Notes: generated by a model from the letters alone, not told the origin. Positions 7,436 through 16,013 are shown, counted from the stretch's first letter. The stretch is DNA of 64,000 nucleotides from a virus (IMGVR_UViG_3300046820_002137:1-64000); one strand, 5' to 3'. Numbers and translations are program-made.

Positions 7436-7756
7436 TTATTTTGATTTATTTAAATTGTGTATTGTGAATTCAGACACACTTTGTCTATCAATCGTGGTCA
7501 TGAATGTCACATCGGTTATAGGAGATTCTTCATCTCTTAGAATATAAATATAGATACCCATCGCATCATATTCAACTAATTTCTCTTTTATAAACACACC
7601 GTTATGTCTAAAAACGGATGAAAACCATATTGTTCTTGATTTAGAAGTTAGTTTTTCAATACGTTCATCGTTATCCATCTTTATTTGAATAAATGATGGT
7701 TCATAACCAAATGTGGCTTTGAACTTGTCGGTGCAAAATTTAGGTACTTCACTCAT
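7436..7756 (-). CDS. Hypothetical protein
   Basis: 106 residues, predicted mostly beta-strand (GIYIYILRDE, VTFMTTIDR) and soluble. No motif is recognised. It lies 1-2 bases from its neighbours in the run PcfJ-like protein - this protein - thioredoxin - glutaredoxin, so it is co-transcribed with them. Confidence 0.72.
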   Translation of the reverse strand: MSEVPKFCTDKFKATFGYEPSFIQIKMDNDERIEKLTSKSRTIWFSSVFRHNGVFIKEKLVEYDAMGIYIYILRDEESPITDVTFMTTIDRQSVSEFTIHNLNKSK

Positions 7757-7757
7757 A

Positions 7758-9488
7758 TTAGAAATTTAAATCATCATCCAAAATAGTAACTATGTCATTA
7801 CCTGCATAATCAAAATTAGTTATGTTTTTGTCCTCCCAAATTAAATCCTGAGAAGCTTTCAATAAATTAAAAATGTTTGTAGGTCTACCAGGTCTAGTTG
7901 AAATTCCAATAGGTTCTTCAAATTTAGAATCGGATTTAAATTCTTTACTACCAATTTTACATACAATTTTGGGTAACTCAAATAAATTATACACCAATGA
8001 ATTGTTCATTCTCTCATCCAAAATTTCAAGAGCAAAATTCCAATCAAGTCCAGGGTCTTGATTAAATCTACCTCTTGTTTGAACTCTATCAATTCTCATA
8101 GAATGTCCCATACTTATTCTATATTCAACCGTCAATCTTTCTTTAGATTCTTTATCACCCTTTCTAAGTGAAACAATTAATGCAGAAGCTCTTTGAATAT
8201 ATCCTTTAACACAATTTGACTGAACAAACGATTCTAAATTATACTCTTTGGATGTTTTTAAAATCTCAGGATAATATGTTTCAGTTTCATACTTAATCTC
8301 ATTTGAGATATAGTCAACAAACCTGTCTCCATAAATTCGAGTGTAAGTTCCTTTTGTATAATACTGATTCGACTCAGTTAGATTAAGGTGTTCTTCTCTG
8401 AATTCATCATAGGTAGTTGAGTTCCATCTAACGTGTTCAAACCTTCTAATATTTCTAATGAATCTAAAGTGGTCAATATATGTATGAACATCAACTTCGC
8501 CCTTAGCAACTAATTTGAATATTTCAAATATATTATTTCTCTCTTTCTTTGAGGTTATTATGGAGAAGTCCGCGTAGAATTCACTATTACAAGTGGATTC
8601 AAACATACTAATGATAACATCGTCACTCTGACCTAAGATATAATCTTTCCCAAAGAAATTTATGGCGGACCTAAATAAATTTGGATTGAAGTTGTCTACT
8701 TTATGTAAAATTCTTTTTACCTTGTCCCCCGTCAATCCATTTAAAGCCATTATGGAATCCAAATATTTTGGCCCATTCTTCTTATAATCTTTAGTTTTTG
8801 GTTGTGGGTACATACAACTAAACACGGCCCAGTTGTCACAAAGTTTGATTCCCTTTTTTGTCAGTATGGTTTTATAAATTGTTTGACTTGATATTTTATT
8901 GGTGTGATACTGTACACCAGGAATATTTGCCAAAAATTCTTTGACCGCATTGTGACCAAATATGTTATTTATTTTTCTTTCGGGGCGGTCCTCAAAAACA
9001 TGATTGTACCACAAATTTATTGTAATAATTGTGTCTGTGATAATATCTCTATCGAAAGTATGAATCTTAACATGTTTTAAAGCCTTTCGTTTCTTATGAA
9101 AATTAATTATTTTACCAACGTATAAACAATTTCGTTTAACATTATAAGAAACATAATGACAAGTGGTACTAACACGATAAAAAACTTCACCAACTCTTTT
9201 GGTTCGTGAATACATAAAGTATTTGAGGGTGACTTTATCCTCATTCTTAACTACAAAAATACTCAACCTTTTATGTGTTAAGGTACACAAGGTATTCTTT
9301 TTGTTCAATTCGAAATATTCTTTGGTAAGATTTGTGGACTTTTCAGCCCACGATGTTCTTAACCTAGTGTTTCCAAATATATCAAAAACATCAATCTCAT
9401 TTTCTTTTTCTCTATGTTCCAATACATTAAAGTCAAAGAAATCAATTGTTTGAAATGTCTCAAATTTTTGGCTATATACTTCTTGCAT
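7758..9488 (-). CDS. PcfJ-like protein
   Basis: 576 residues. The C-terminal third has the PcfJ-family pattern: SNCVKGYI, then ALIVSLRKGDKESKERLTVE, then a Q-x-R-G-R-F-N segment (VQTRGRFNQDP). PcfJ-type proteins were named from a conjugative plasmid and occur widely in phages; their biochemical role is not established. The N-terminal half is basic and rich in aromatic residues, and unrecognised. It is the first gene of the redox run. The terminator of the preceding gene lies immediately upstream, so transcription must start within or after that hairpin or read through it. Confidence 0.75.
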   Translation of the reverse strand: MQEVYSQKFETFQTIDFFDFNVLEHREKENEIDVFDIFGNTRLRTSWAEKSTNLTKEYFELNKKNTLCTLTHKRLSIFVVKNEDKVTLKYFMYSRTKRVGEVFYRVSTTCHYVSYNVKRNCLYVGKIINFHKKRKALKHVKIHTFDRDIITDTIITINLWYNHVFEDRPERKINNIFGHNAVKEFLANIPGVQYHTNKISSQTIYKTILTKKGIKLCDNWAVFSCMYPQPKTKDYKKNGPKYLDSIMALNGLTGDKVKRILHKVDNFNPNLFRSAINFFGKDYILGQSDDVIISMFESTCNSEFYADFSIITSKKERNNIFEIFKLVAKGEVDVHTYIDHFRFIRNIRRFEHVRWNSTTYDEFREEHLNLTESNQYYTKGTYTRIYGDRFVDYISNEIKYETETYYPEILKTSKEYNLESFVQSNCVKGYIQRASALIVSLRKGDKESKERLTVEYRISMGHSMRIDRVQTRGRFNQDPGLDWNFALEILDERMNNSLVYNLFELPKIVCKIGSKEFKSDSKFEEPIGISTRPGRPTNIFNLLKASQDLIWEDKNITNFDYAGNDIVTILDDDLNF

Positions 9489-9499
9489 AAAAATAAGTT

Positions 9500-9531
9500 A
9501 AATGATGGGAGAGTTTCCTCTCCCATCATTT
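9500..9531 (-). terminator. Strong hairpin terminator
   Basis: A perfect 14-bp stem (AAATGATGGGAGAG with CTCTCCCATCATTT) has a loop reading GAAA on the - strand and a T-rich tail. It lies directly after the DUF932 stop at 9534 and directly before the next gene's ATG at 9488. Confidence 0.9.
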
Positions 9532-9533
9532 GA

Positions 9534-10283
9534 TTAGATGTAGGTCTCAGCGAGTTCCCACAATTTTTGGTTAATCATGGTGTCCATGGCCAGTGATGTG
9601 ATTGGTTTCACTTGACGTGATTTGCTGTTCTGTTGTTTAACAAATCCACCACGAATTAGTTTCTCTTGTACCACATTAAATGTGTTCCAAAGTGTCGGGT
9701 CCATGTCATCACGACGGATTGGATTAAGAATACTATCGATTGTCATAGTTGAGATATCCTCGGTATTCTTCCATCGGATTCCCATGGCCTTGGTTGCAAA
9801 ATCAACCTGTTTGTCTGTGCCCATCTTAACCTCAGTCATACGGTTAACAGAACGTTCTATCACAGGAGTTGACTTGATGAATGTTTCAGTAATCATCTCA
9901 ACCTCATCCATTGAGATTTTCATGTGACGTTGATTGAGTGATATCAACTCTTGTTGTGAGATAACAAGTCCGTTAGAACAAACTAGACGGAATAGTCCCG
10001 CCCCAATTTCGAGCTTTGTGGTGCCGTTGTGTGAATTGGTAATGATGGCTTCTACCAAAGAATCACCGACTTTGGGTAGGACTGAGTTCCTCATACGAAC
10101 TGAGTGTCGTCCAAACGGACCCGAACCTACTTGATTTGCCTTTGAGATTTCCCAACCTGCGTCCATAAATTTATTTACGACATCAATGGTGGGGACCATC
10201 ATATAACGGTCAGATAGTTTTGGGGATTTTTCAGTGGTGAATACTGATGGAGCTACTGATTGAAGTTCTTGGATTGTCATCAT
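9534..10283 (-). CDS. DUF932-family protein
   Basis: 249 residues. Typical DUF932 words are HSVRMRNSVLPKVGDSLVE, then LEIGAGLFRLVCSNGLVIS, then HMKISMDEVEMITETF and NTFNVVQEKLIRGG. The family occurs in phages and plasmids, and its function is not established. The gene is visibly richer in G+C than its neighbours. It is a complete unit on its own: it has the best Bacteroidota-consensus promoter in the window and a 14-bp terminator stem. This points to early, strong expression by the host polymerase and possibly recent acquisition, both inferred. Confidence 0.85.
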   Translation of the reverse strand: MMTIQELQSVAPSVFTTEKSPKLSDRYMMVPTIDVVNKFMDAGWEISKANQVGSGPFGRHSVRMRNSVLPKVGDSLVEAIITNSHNGTTKLEIGAGLFRLVCSNGLVISQQELISLNQRHMKISMDEVEMITETFIKSTPVIERSVNRMTEVKMGTDKQVDFATKAMGIRWKNTEDISTMTIDSILNPIRRDDMDPTLWNTFNVVQEKLIRGGFVKQQNSKSRQVKPITSLAMDTMINQKLWELAETYI

Positions 10284-10307
10284 GGGTTATTGTTTTTAAT
10301 TGTGGTA

Positions 10308-10339
10308 CAAATATATGTCGGAAACTCTATCCCACCAAA
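10308..10339 (-). promoter_or_regulatory. Bacteroidota-type promoter (TTTG-N20-TATATTTG)
   Basis: On the - strand TTTG (10339-10336), a 20-nt spacer and TATATTTG (10315-10308) match the Bacteroidota consensus TTTG-N19-21-TAnnTTTG exactly. It lies about 25 nt upstream of the DUF932 ATG. Confidence 0.7.
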
Positions 10340-10630
10340 TTAATTTAAACAAAAAGTTCCGAACTTGTTTTTAACAAATATTTTGTTAATAACTTCCAAC
10401 TCTTCTTTAGAACCCTTAACACCCTTAATATCCAATACAATATCAATTAATTGTTGATTTGTTAGAGTTACTTCGTCTCCATTTTCAACATTTTCAGTAC
10501 AGGCAACCCTTACTTTATCAAAAAAGATATCTTTCATTGAGGTTCCAATAAGTTCGGTTAAATCGTTTGGGTTTTTCTCAAAAAATGAGATAAGTTGGTT
10601 GAGGTAAATTTCAACATCAATGTTCTTCAT
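10340..10630 (-). CDS. Hypothetical protein
   Basis: 96 residues, acidic and helical, beginning MKNIDVEIYLNQLISFF, with no recognised domain. It follows the leucine-rich-repeat protein by 12 bases and is probably co-transcribed from the ATATTTAT box at 12025. Its 3' end overlaps the -33 element of the DUF932 promoter. Confidence 0.7.
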   Translation of the reverse strand: MKNIDVEIYLNQLISFFEKNPNDLTELIGTSMKDIFFDKVRVACTENVENGDEVTLTNQQLIDIVLDIKGVKGSKEELEVINKIFVKNKFGTFCLN

Positions 10631-10642
10631 ACAAAATATTTT

Positions 10643-12007
10643 TTAAGTAAGATAGTAAAATCCTTCTCCTTCGTCAGACAATACCTCTTTAAGCGCCGGT
10701 GGTATCTCAACATTTGGATTTGCTCCTTTAAGATTGAGTAGGGCCAAATTAGGTATGTCCTTGATTGATTCTGGCAAAGATACTAAATCTTTGTTATTTG
10801 CCAAATTCAAAAACTTCAAATTTTTCAAATCACCCAAATTTTCAGGTAATGTTCTTACAATATTTGACATTAGTAAAGCATCAAGGTTCTTAAATCTTGT
10901 AATACTTTCTGGTACGTCAAGTGCAATATTTTCTTTTGATTTATTTGTAACAATAAGATGTTCAATTGTATCAGGTAAACTTTCAAATAGTTCTTCAAAT
11001 CCATAAAGAGCAATAAACTTACCGGCAGAACTATCAGGATAATTAACCTCAACTTTATTACCACCCTTACTCACCAATCCTTTTGCAAACTCAGGTTTGA
11101 AGAACTCTTTAAGTTCTGACATTGGTCCGTTAAGATATTCAACAAGATTGATTTGTCTATCGTGACGGTCCATAAATTGACTTGATGGGAAGTGGAACTG
11201 AAATCTTTCAACAGGAAGTCCTGATTTTTTACCTCTTTGACCTTTATCGTCATTAGGTAATACAACATACAATGGGCCATCCTTAATATAAGTGTTGAAG
11301 TAATTCAAACCAGGTGATGACGTACACCATCTTGATTCCCCTTCCTCAGGAAGGTAATAACCTCCATAGAAACAAGCAGCGTCTTTACCCAACGCTCCTT
11401 GGTCTTGGATTTTAACAAGAGTCCATGTATTACCTCTGAATATAATTTCACCTCCTGGATGTTCGTATGTCTTACTCGCCTCTTCTTTTTCAGATTTACT
11501 AGCCTTAGTTTTTTGTAGACTCAAATCTTTTGTTAACTCATAAACATCATCTGGAGTTAACTTATTAATATCCCTTTTATCTTGGGGGAATTGATTTTTA
11601 AACCTTTCGTATTTTTTAAGGTCATCAGTAACTTTAAACAAGTCCTCCAAGAATACACGTTGCCATTCCTTAACCGCAGATTTAACCTCAGGGCTATTTG
11701 GGTCAGTGATACCACTTTGTAGTTCAATTTTTGGATTCAAAAAGTTCTTTAACAACCATTGACTGTATTTTCCGACTTTAACATTCTCCATTTTTTCAGG
11801 AGTCAATGTGTCTATATCCTCACCTTGTGGTATTCTTGTAGTTGGGTCAGCTAAGATAATGGCCTTCAAAGTTTCAAAGTCCATTAATCCTTTCGCCTTT
11901 CTACCCTCACCCTCAGTACCTTTTGAAGGTTTAACCATTTTGTCATACAGAACTTGGAAACGTGATTGTTCCAAAATCAAATTTGTTAAAAGTTTTGTAA
12001 ATCTCAT
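10643..12007 (-). CDS. LRR protein with WCT domain and candidate capsid-targeting N-terminus
   Basis: 454 residues. The N-terminus MRFTKLLTNLILEQ ends in I11-L12-E13-Q14, fitting the (L/I)-x-E prohead-cleavage rule. After a helical region comes a domain with ESRWCTSSPGLNYFNTYIKD, then GPLYVVLP, then RFQFHFPSSQFMDRHDRQIN. I recall this arrangement from other large phages; its function is unknown. The C-terminal 120 residues form leucine-rich repeats (LDALLMSNIVRTLPENL, then LKFLNLANNKDLVSLPES, then LALLNLKGA), a protein-binding scaffold. It has its own late-type box 17 nt upstream. A virion-packaged effector is a reasonable but unproven idea. Confidence 0.78.
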   Translation of the reverse strand: MRFTKLLTNLILEQSRFQVLYDKMVKPSKGTEGEGRKAKGLMDFETLKAIILADPTTRIPQGEDIDTLTPEKMENVKVGKYSQWLLKNFLNPKIELQSGITDPNSPEVKSAVKEWQRVFLEDLFKVTDDLKKYERFKNQFPQDKRDINKLTPDDVYELTKDLSLQKTKASKSEKEEASKTYEHPGGEIIFRGNTWTLVKIQDQGALGKDAACFYGGYYLPEEGESRWCTSSPGLNYFNTYIKDGPLYVVLPNDDKGQRGKKSGLPVERFQFHFPSSQFMDRHDRQINLVEYLNGPMSELKEFFKPEFAKGLVSKGGNKVEVNYPDSSAGKFIALYGFEELFESLPDTIEHLIVTNKSKENIALDVPESITRFKNLDALLMSNIVRTLPENLGDLKNLKFLNLANNKDLVSLPESIKDIPNLALLNLKGANPNVEIPPALKEVLSDEGEGFYYLT

Positions 12008-12024
12008 TTGAATGTTTTTACTTA

Positions 12025-12032
12025 ATAAATAT
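12025..12032 (-). promoter_or_regulatory. Candidate late promoter box ATATTTAT
   Basis: The sense strand reads GATATTTATTAAGTA, 17 nt upstream of the ATG at 12007, in the gap after the Dam gene. Confidence 0.55.
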
Positions 12033-12040
12033 CAAATAAA

Positions 12041-12883
12041 TTAAAAATAATTCATAATAAGTAGTTCCTCTCCCATATTTTGGGTCTGTCCTTTCTTAGC
12101 CGCGGCGGCCTTAGCGAACTCTTTCTTTTCCCACCTATATTGGTCTTCAGGAAACCACTCGTGCAAAAGTACGAAATCATAGTAAGATAACGAAAACTTT
12201 CCTTCAATAGTTTTCAACACATTTGCCAGTCTCTCGTGGTCGTCTCGGTCAAAATCGTGGTTTGAGTAGTAATTCTCGGTTTTCCAATACGGGGGGTCAA
12301 GATAAAAATAAGTTGTCGGACTATCAAATTCTTTTATAACATTTTCAAAGTCACCCAATCTAAAATGACTAATCTTATTGAAGTGTTCTACCCACTCAGG
12401 TTTTGATAGTTTGTCTCTGAATGTCAAATACTTTGACTTATACTTACCCTTCAAATCAATAAAAGAACTAGTCTCAGGTTTAGACCCACTGAATACTTGC
12501 GTTAGAACATAAGCATATTTTGCGGCAACATCGTAGTCAGGGTAGTTTATTGTAAATCCATCACCAAATATTTCTTTTTGGAATGTATTAAACTGTTCTC
12601 GGTAAATTGGTGGTGTCACTTCCTCTCCTTGTTGTTGACATGGTATTCTATTTACAGCAGATAACAAAACACCAGGGTTCTGTAAGCACATAAACAAGTT
12701 ATAGTTTAATGGATTGAAGTCGTTATAAACAACCCTTTTTAGTTTGGGGTATTGTTTCAAATCCATATTAAAGAAACACCAGAACATTCCTCCGAATGTT
12801 TCCACGTATGTTTCCATGTCAGTTGGGTAATATGGGACTATCCATTTACCTATTTTTGATTTTCCTCCTATGTAGCTTAGCAT
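12041..12883 (-). CDS. dam: DNA adenine methylase (Dam/D12 class)
   Basis: 280 residues. The N-terminus MLSYIGGKSKIGKWIVPY carries the SAM-binding region of D12-class enzymes, VYNDFNPLNYNLF follows, and the catalytic DPPY motif is in TTYFYLDPPYW. The enzyme methylates adenine N6 in a short target, GATC in the type members; the specificity here is unknown. T4 encodes a Dam of the same class. It lies 6 bases after the EVE-like/nuclease-like gene, so a modified-DNA maker and a possible modified-base reader are made together. It is the second methyltransferase of the window. Confidence 0.9.
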   Translation of the reverse strand: MLSYIGGKSKIGKWIVPYYPTDMETYVETFGGMFWCFFNMDLKQYPKLKRVVYNDFNPLNYNLFMCLQNPGVLLSAVNRIPCQQQGEEVTPPIYREQFNTFQKEIFGDGFTINYPDYDVAAKYAYVLTQVFSGSKPETSSFIDLKGKYKSKYLTFRDKLSKPEWVEHFNKISHFRLGDFENVIKEFDSPTTYFYLDPPYWKTENYYSNHDFDRDDHERLANVLKTIEGKFSLSYYDFVLLHEWFPEDQYRWEKKEFAKAAAAKKGQTQNMGEELLIMNYF

Positions 12884-12889
12884 GATATA

Positions 12890-14146
12890 TTATTGTATTG
12901 TAAGGGCGTATTCAGAGTCCTTATTATTAATGTTTATTTTTTGTACTAATCTTACAACATGTCCTGAGAACTGAACGTTATTTTCACCACTTGCCAATTT
13001 AAACGAACTAACAACATTTTTTATTGTTGATTTTTGTTCAGCGCTTAATTCATCAATAATAAGAAGAACTCTAAGATTGGTTTTGAATGACTCTATTAAT
13101 AATTTTTCAATCTCTCTTTCGATTGAACGTTCTTTAATTTCGGGGTAAATTTCTTTTATCCAACTTATAAACTTAGTTGATTGGATTTCATTGTTATTTA
13201 TATAGTTTATTATTTTATCGACCCAACTTTCAACTGTTTTCATTCTTGTTTGTTCATCAGTTATAATACTAAATGCTGATGCAAATCTCATTAATTGTGG
13301 TATAACAACACTATTTAGATATGTGGATTTGTCAATTTCTCTGTGTTTTTTTTCACCGTAACATTCGTATTCAATTAGATTAATTCTAAATGGATTCTTT
13401 AATTTTTTATCAAATTCAATTAAGATTCCGTCAGGTATTGTTCTAATTCCTTGTACGTTATTTCCGTCAACTTTAAATCCTTTCGTTTTGAATAATCTAT
13501 TTTCAGGAATTAGTAATGTTTTTGTTTCAGGAAATTGAGGAAATAACATATAAAAATTTTCATTAACTAATGGTTCAAGTCCTTTAATTTTATCAGTTTC
13601 GTTTGAAAACTGAACCGTTTGAAAAGTACCCATGATATCAACTTTAACATTAGGTATTTCTTTTTCCAAATTTATGAGTTCTTTTTCATCTTCTATTGTA
13701 ATTTCCCCATATTCTTCATCACTATTCTCAGTAACATAATCATTTTCAAAATTAAATATTCTTTCTGTTTTATTGTTTGAAAATTCTTGTTCTAAAATTT
13801 TAATTGCTTCTTCATCATTAATTGGTTTTGCCCCTTGTATATATTTCATCGCCCAATATTTACCTCCAGCCTCTGAGAGTATTGATATATCAAATGGTTC
13901 ACAAAACTCAATTTGTTTTATAGTAAACACATTTACATATCTCTCAGCATCTTTCCAAGGTTTATAATCTGTTGGCTCATCTAAAATAAATCTTGCCCCG
14001 CACAAACTTTTTTTACCGATTTTAACAGCTAAATAAACTAAATCACCTGATTGGGCACCTCTGTTTGTAAAACCTGATACTTTATCGGTTAAACATAGAT
14101 TATAATTTTCAATTAAAACAGAACAGTGAGAAATTCTTACTTTCAT
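12890..14146 (-). CDS. EVE/PUA-like domain protein with nuclease-like C-terminal half
   Basis: 418 residues. Residues 1-120 read like an EVE/PUA-type domain: SGDLVYLAVKIGKKSLCGAR, then a conserved-looking EPTDYKPWKDAERY around residues 57-70, then KYWAMKYIQGAK. EVE domains bind modified bases in DNA or RNA. Residues 195-330 contain a PDGILIEFD strand pair (D239), INLIEYECYGEK (E259, E261) and a helix with VIPQLMRFAS, which resembles a degenerate PD-(D/E)XK layout without the usual lysine. Both assignments come from pattern only. Co-transcription with Dam makes a role tied to DNA modification attractive, but this is inference. Confidence 0.55.
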   Translation of the reverse strand: MKVRISHCSVLIENYNLCLTDKVSGFTNRGAQSGDLVYLAVKIGKKSLCGARFILDEPTDYKPWKDAERYVNVFTIKQIEFCEPFDISILSEAGGKYWAMKYIQGAKPINDEEAIKILEQEFSNNKTERIFNFENDYVTENSDEEYGEITIEDEKELINLEKEIPNVKVDIMGTFQTVQFSNETDKIKGLEPLVNENFYMLFPQFPETKTLLIPENRLFKTKGFKVDGNNVQGIRTIPDGILIEFDKKLKNPFRINLIEYECYGEKKHREIDKSTYLNSVVIPQLMRFASAFSIITDEQTRMKTVESWVDKIINYINNNEIQSTKFISWIKEIYPEIKERSIEREIEKLLIESFKTNLRVLLIIDELSAEQKSTIKNVVSSFKLASGENNVQFSGHVVRLVQKININNKDSEYALTIQ

Positions 14147-14196
14147 TTTACATTTTTTTTTAATAATAGTAAAGAAATCTCAAAAAAGCAAATAAA

Positions 14197-14204
14197 ATAT
14201 TTAT
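14197..14204 (+). promoter_or_regulatory. Candidate late promoter box ATATTTAT
   Basis: The + strand reads AAATATTTATAGATTTG, 42 nt upstream of the ATG at 14247. The 100-base region between the divergent genes at 14146 and 14247 holds nothing else recognisable. Confidence 0.4.
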
Positions 14205-14246
14205 AGATTTGAAAATAACCCTTATATTTTATTTAAAATTAATAAT

Positions 14247-14417
14247 ATGGAAAACACAGTAATAGAATCTCAACCAAAAAAATCTTGTAAAAAATGTAAC
14301 TCAGCTGAGACTTTAAAAAAAGTTCCAAAAAGTATGATAGTTTTTACAATATACTTTTTAATGGCGGCGGTTTACGGAACTATAGAAATTGTAAAAGATA
14401 TCATATCTCTCTTCTAA
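14247..14417 (+). CDS. Small membrane protein with N-terminal CxxC
   Basis: 56 residues. KKSCKKCNSAE near the N-terminus gives one CxxC pair, and one membrane span covers about residues 30-49 (MIVFTIYFLMAAVYG). The gene fills an otherwise empty 250-base region and has an upstream ATATTTAT box. Its last 17 bases overlap the 3' end of the dnaJ gene on the other strand. The product is probably in the inner membrane; function unknown. Confidence 0.65.
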   Translation: MENTVIESQPKKSCKKCNSAETLKKVPKSMIVFTIYFLMAAVYGTIEIVKDIISLF

Positions 14418-15330
14418 ACTTAACATAAAGTCTTACATAAAGGTCCCCTTTACCTCCAATCTTGAACCCTTTAGATTTCACTCTAAGGGGTTTTGACGTA
14501 TCAAACTCAATAGGGAAATTAACTCTAAGTTCCCCATCAGGATGAGGTACGCTAATAGAATTTTTACTTAAGTCTTCTAATGTTAGAAATGAGTTATATA
14601 TTAAATCATTACCTGATTTTTCAAATGTACCATCATTTAATAAGTTTATTTTTAGTATAAGATTACCATAAACCCCGTTGAATGAGTCACCCATTCTATC
14701 AACTCTCAGCATTTGGCCAGTTTCTGAACCATGAGGGATTACAAATGTCATAGTTTCCATTTTTGGTATTGTTCCGACCCCAGAACAAACACCACATTTA
14801 GTTTTTAAAGTAGAACCCTGTCCTCCGCATAAATCACAACTTTGTTGTACCATTTGTATGAACATACCGTTCCCCATTCGTACGGTTATAAAACCTTGTC
14901 CATTACATTTTCTACATGAAATTCTATCCCCTCCAGTTCCATTACAACTTTCACAGTTATGATTTCTTGTGTAGTTTATTGTTTTTTCTGACCCCATATA
15001 TGAATCAAAAATTGTTATGTCCACATTTATTACTTTTTCAGGGACATTATTCTTTTTACGTCGTCCTCCAAATTGTGAAAAGAAGTCTTCAAAAGGATTA
15101 AATCCCCCTCCCATTCCGCCAAATGGATTATTTTTTTCAGCATCATACTGTTTACGTTTTGATTCGTCACCGATTGTATCATAAGCTTCAGATATTTTTT
15201 TAAATACCTGTTCATCACCACCCTTATCAGGATGATGTTCAACAGCCTTTTTTCTGTAAGCTTTTTTAATTTCATCTTGTGATGCGGTTTCTGAAACCCC
15301 TAAAATGTCATAATAACTCTCAGCACTCAT
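14401..15330 (-). CDS. dnaJ: DnaJ (Hsp40) co-chaperone
   Basis: 309 residues from ATG 15330 (MSAESYYDILGV). It has the complete type I layout. The J domain carries the HPD motif (residues 33-35) for DnaK stimulation, followed by a Gly/Phe linker (GGMGGGFNPFEDFFSQFGGR). Four zinc-binding CxxCxGxG repeats follow (CESCNGTG, CRKCNGQG, CDLCGGQG, CGVCSGVG), then the C-terminal substrate-binding domains. No dnaK or grpE is present, so it would act with host DnaK. A full-length DnaJ is uncommon in a phage; a role in virion assembly or in redirecting host chaperone is inferred. Confidence 0.95.
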   Translation of the reverse strand: MSAESYYDILGVSETASQDEIKKAYRKKAVEHHPDKGGDEQVFKKISEAYDTIGDESKRKQYDAEKNNPFGGMGGGFNPFEDFFSQFGGRRKKNNVPEKVINVDITIFDSYMGSEKTINYTRNHNCESCNGTGGDRISCRKCNGQGFITVRMGNGMFIQMVQQSCDLCGGQGSTLKTKCGVCSGVGTIPKMETMTFVIPHGSETGQMLRVDRMGDSFNGVYGNLILKINLLNDGTFEKSGNDLIYNSFLTLEDLSKNSISVPHPDGELRVNFPIEFDTSKPLRVKSKGFKIGGKGDLYVRLYVKFRREI

Positions 15331-15371
15331 AATCAATATTTAATATTATTCAATAATTCTTATTATTTGGT

Positions 15372-16013
15372 ATGGACTTCAATTTCCAAATTGTTTTATT
15401 CAAAAATAAAGTAAAAAAGAAAATAATCAATAAGTTTAAAACTTATAAAAAAACAAATAATACTTTCAAAACTCTCATTGAGGAGTCCAACAACGTTATT
15501 TTTCCTGTAAAGTATGAGAACGGTAACCCATCTAATTATGAACTAGCCATATTAGAAAAAAAGTCTAATAAAAAAGAAAAAGTATTTATCAAAGATGAAT
15601 TTGGTAGACAAATAAAGGTTGATTTGGACGACGATGAATTTACAATTAGTAAAATTGTTTCATTCAATGTTGAAGAAGAATTTTTGGATTATCAAACTAA
15701 AAAGAAAATAGATTCTAAGAATTTCATTAAGAAATACCTTTCATCCGCCGGTATTAAAATGATATCAAAATTAAATAACAAAATTGTGGTTCAGATTGAT
15801 GAGTCTTACAATTTGTTCACCTTTAAAAACACTTCGGACTCAGATAGATTTTTAGATGATTTGGGTAATCATTTACGTAAAACAAACAAAAACGATTGTA
15901 TATTAGTAAAAGATTATTCAACAATACACAGGAAATATTTATATGATATTTTGGTTAACCAAGGCTTCCCGAGGCATTATCTTCAGAGACATTCAACAAC
16001 TCATCCAAAATAA
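15372..16013 (+). CDS. Conserved hypothetical protein
   Basis: 213 residues. It has a basic N-terminus (FKNKVKKKIINKFKTYKK), then an acidic/beta middle (DEFGRQIKVDLDDDEF), and a C-terminus with LFTFKNTSDSDRFLDDLG and NDCILVKDYSTIHRKYLYD. No domain is assigned. It is divergent from dnaJ across a 41-base gap holding the palindrome AATATTTAATATT, which could serve promoters on both strands. Its last 59 bases overlap a - strand gene. Confidence 0.72.
   Translation: MDFNFQIVLFKNKVKKKIINKFKTYKKTNNTFKTLIEESNNVIFPVKYENGNPSNYELAILEKKSNKKEKVFIKDEFGRQIKVDLDDDEFTISKIVSFNVEEEFLDYQTKKKIDSKNFIKKYLSSAGIKMISKLNNKIVVQIDESYNLFTFKNTSDSDRFLDDLGNHLRKTNKNDCILVKDYSTIHRKYLYDILVNQGFPRHYLQRHSTTHPK

Noticed and set aside
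9622-10134. Two + strand frames of 101 and 66 codons
   Set aside because: Both are antisense to the DUF932 gene, which has family motifs, a promoter and a terminator.
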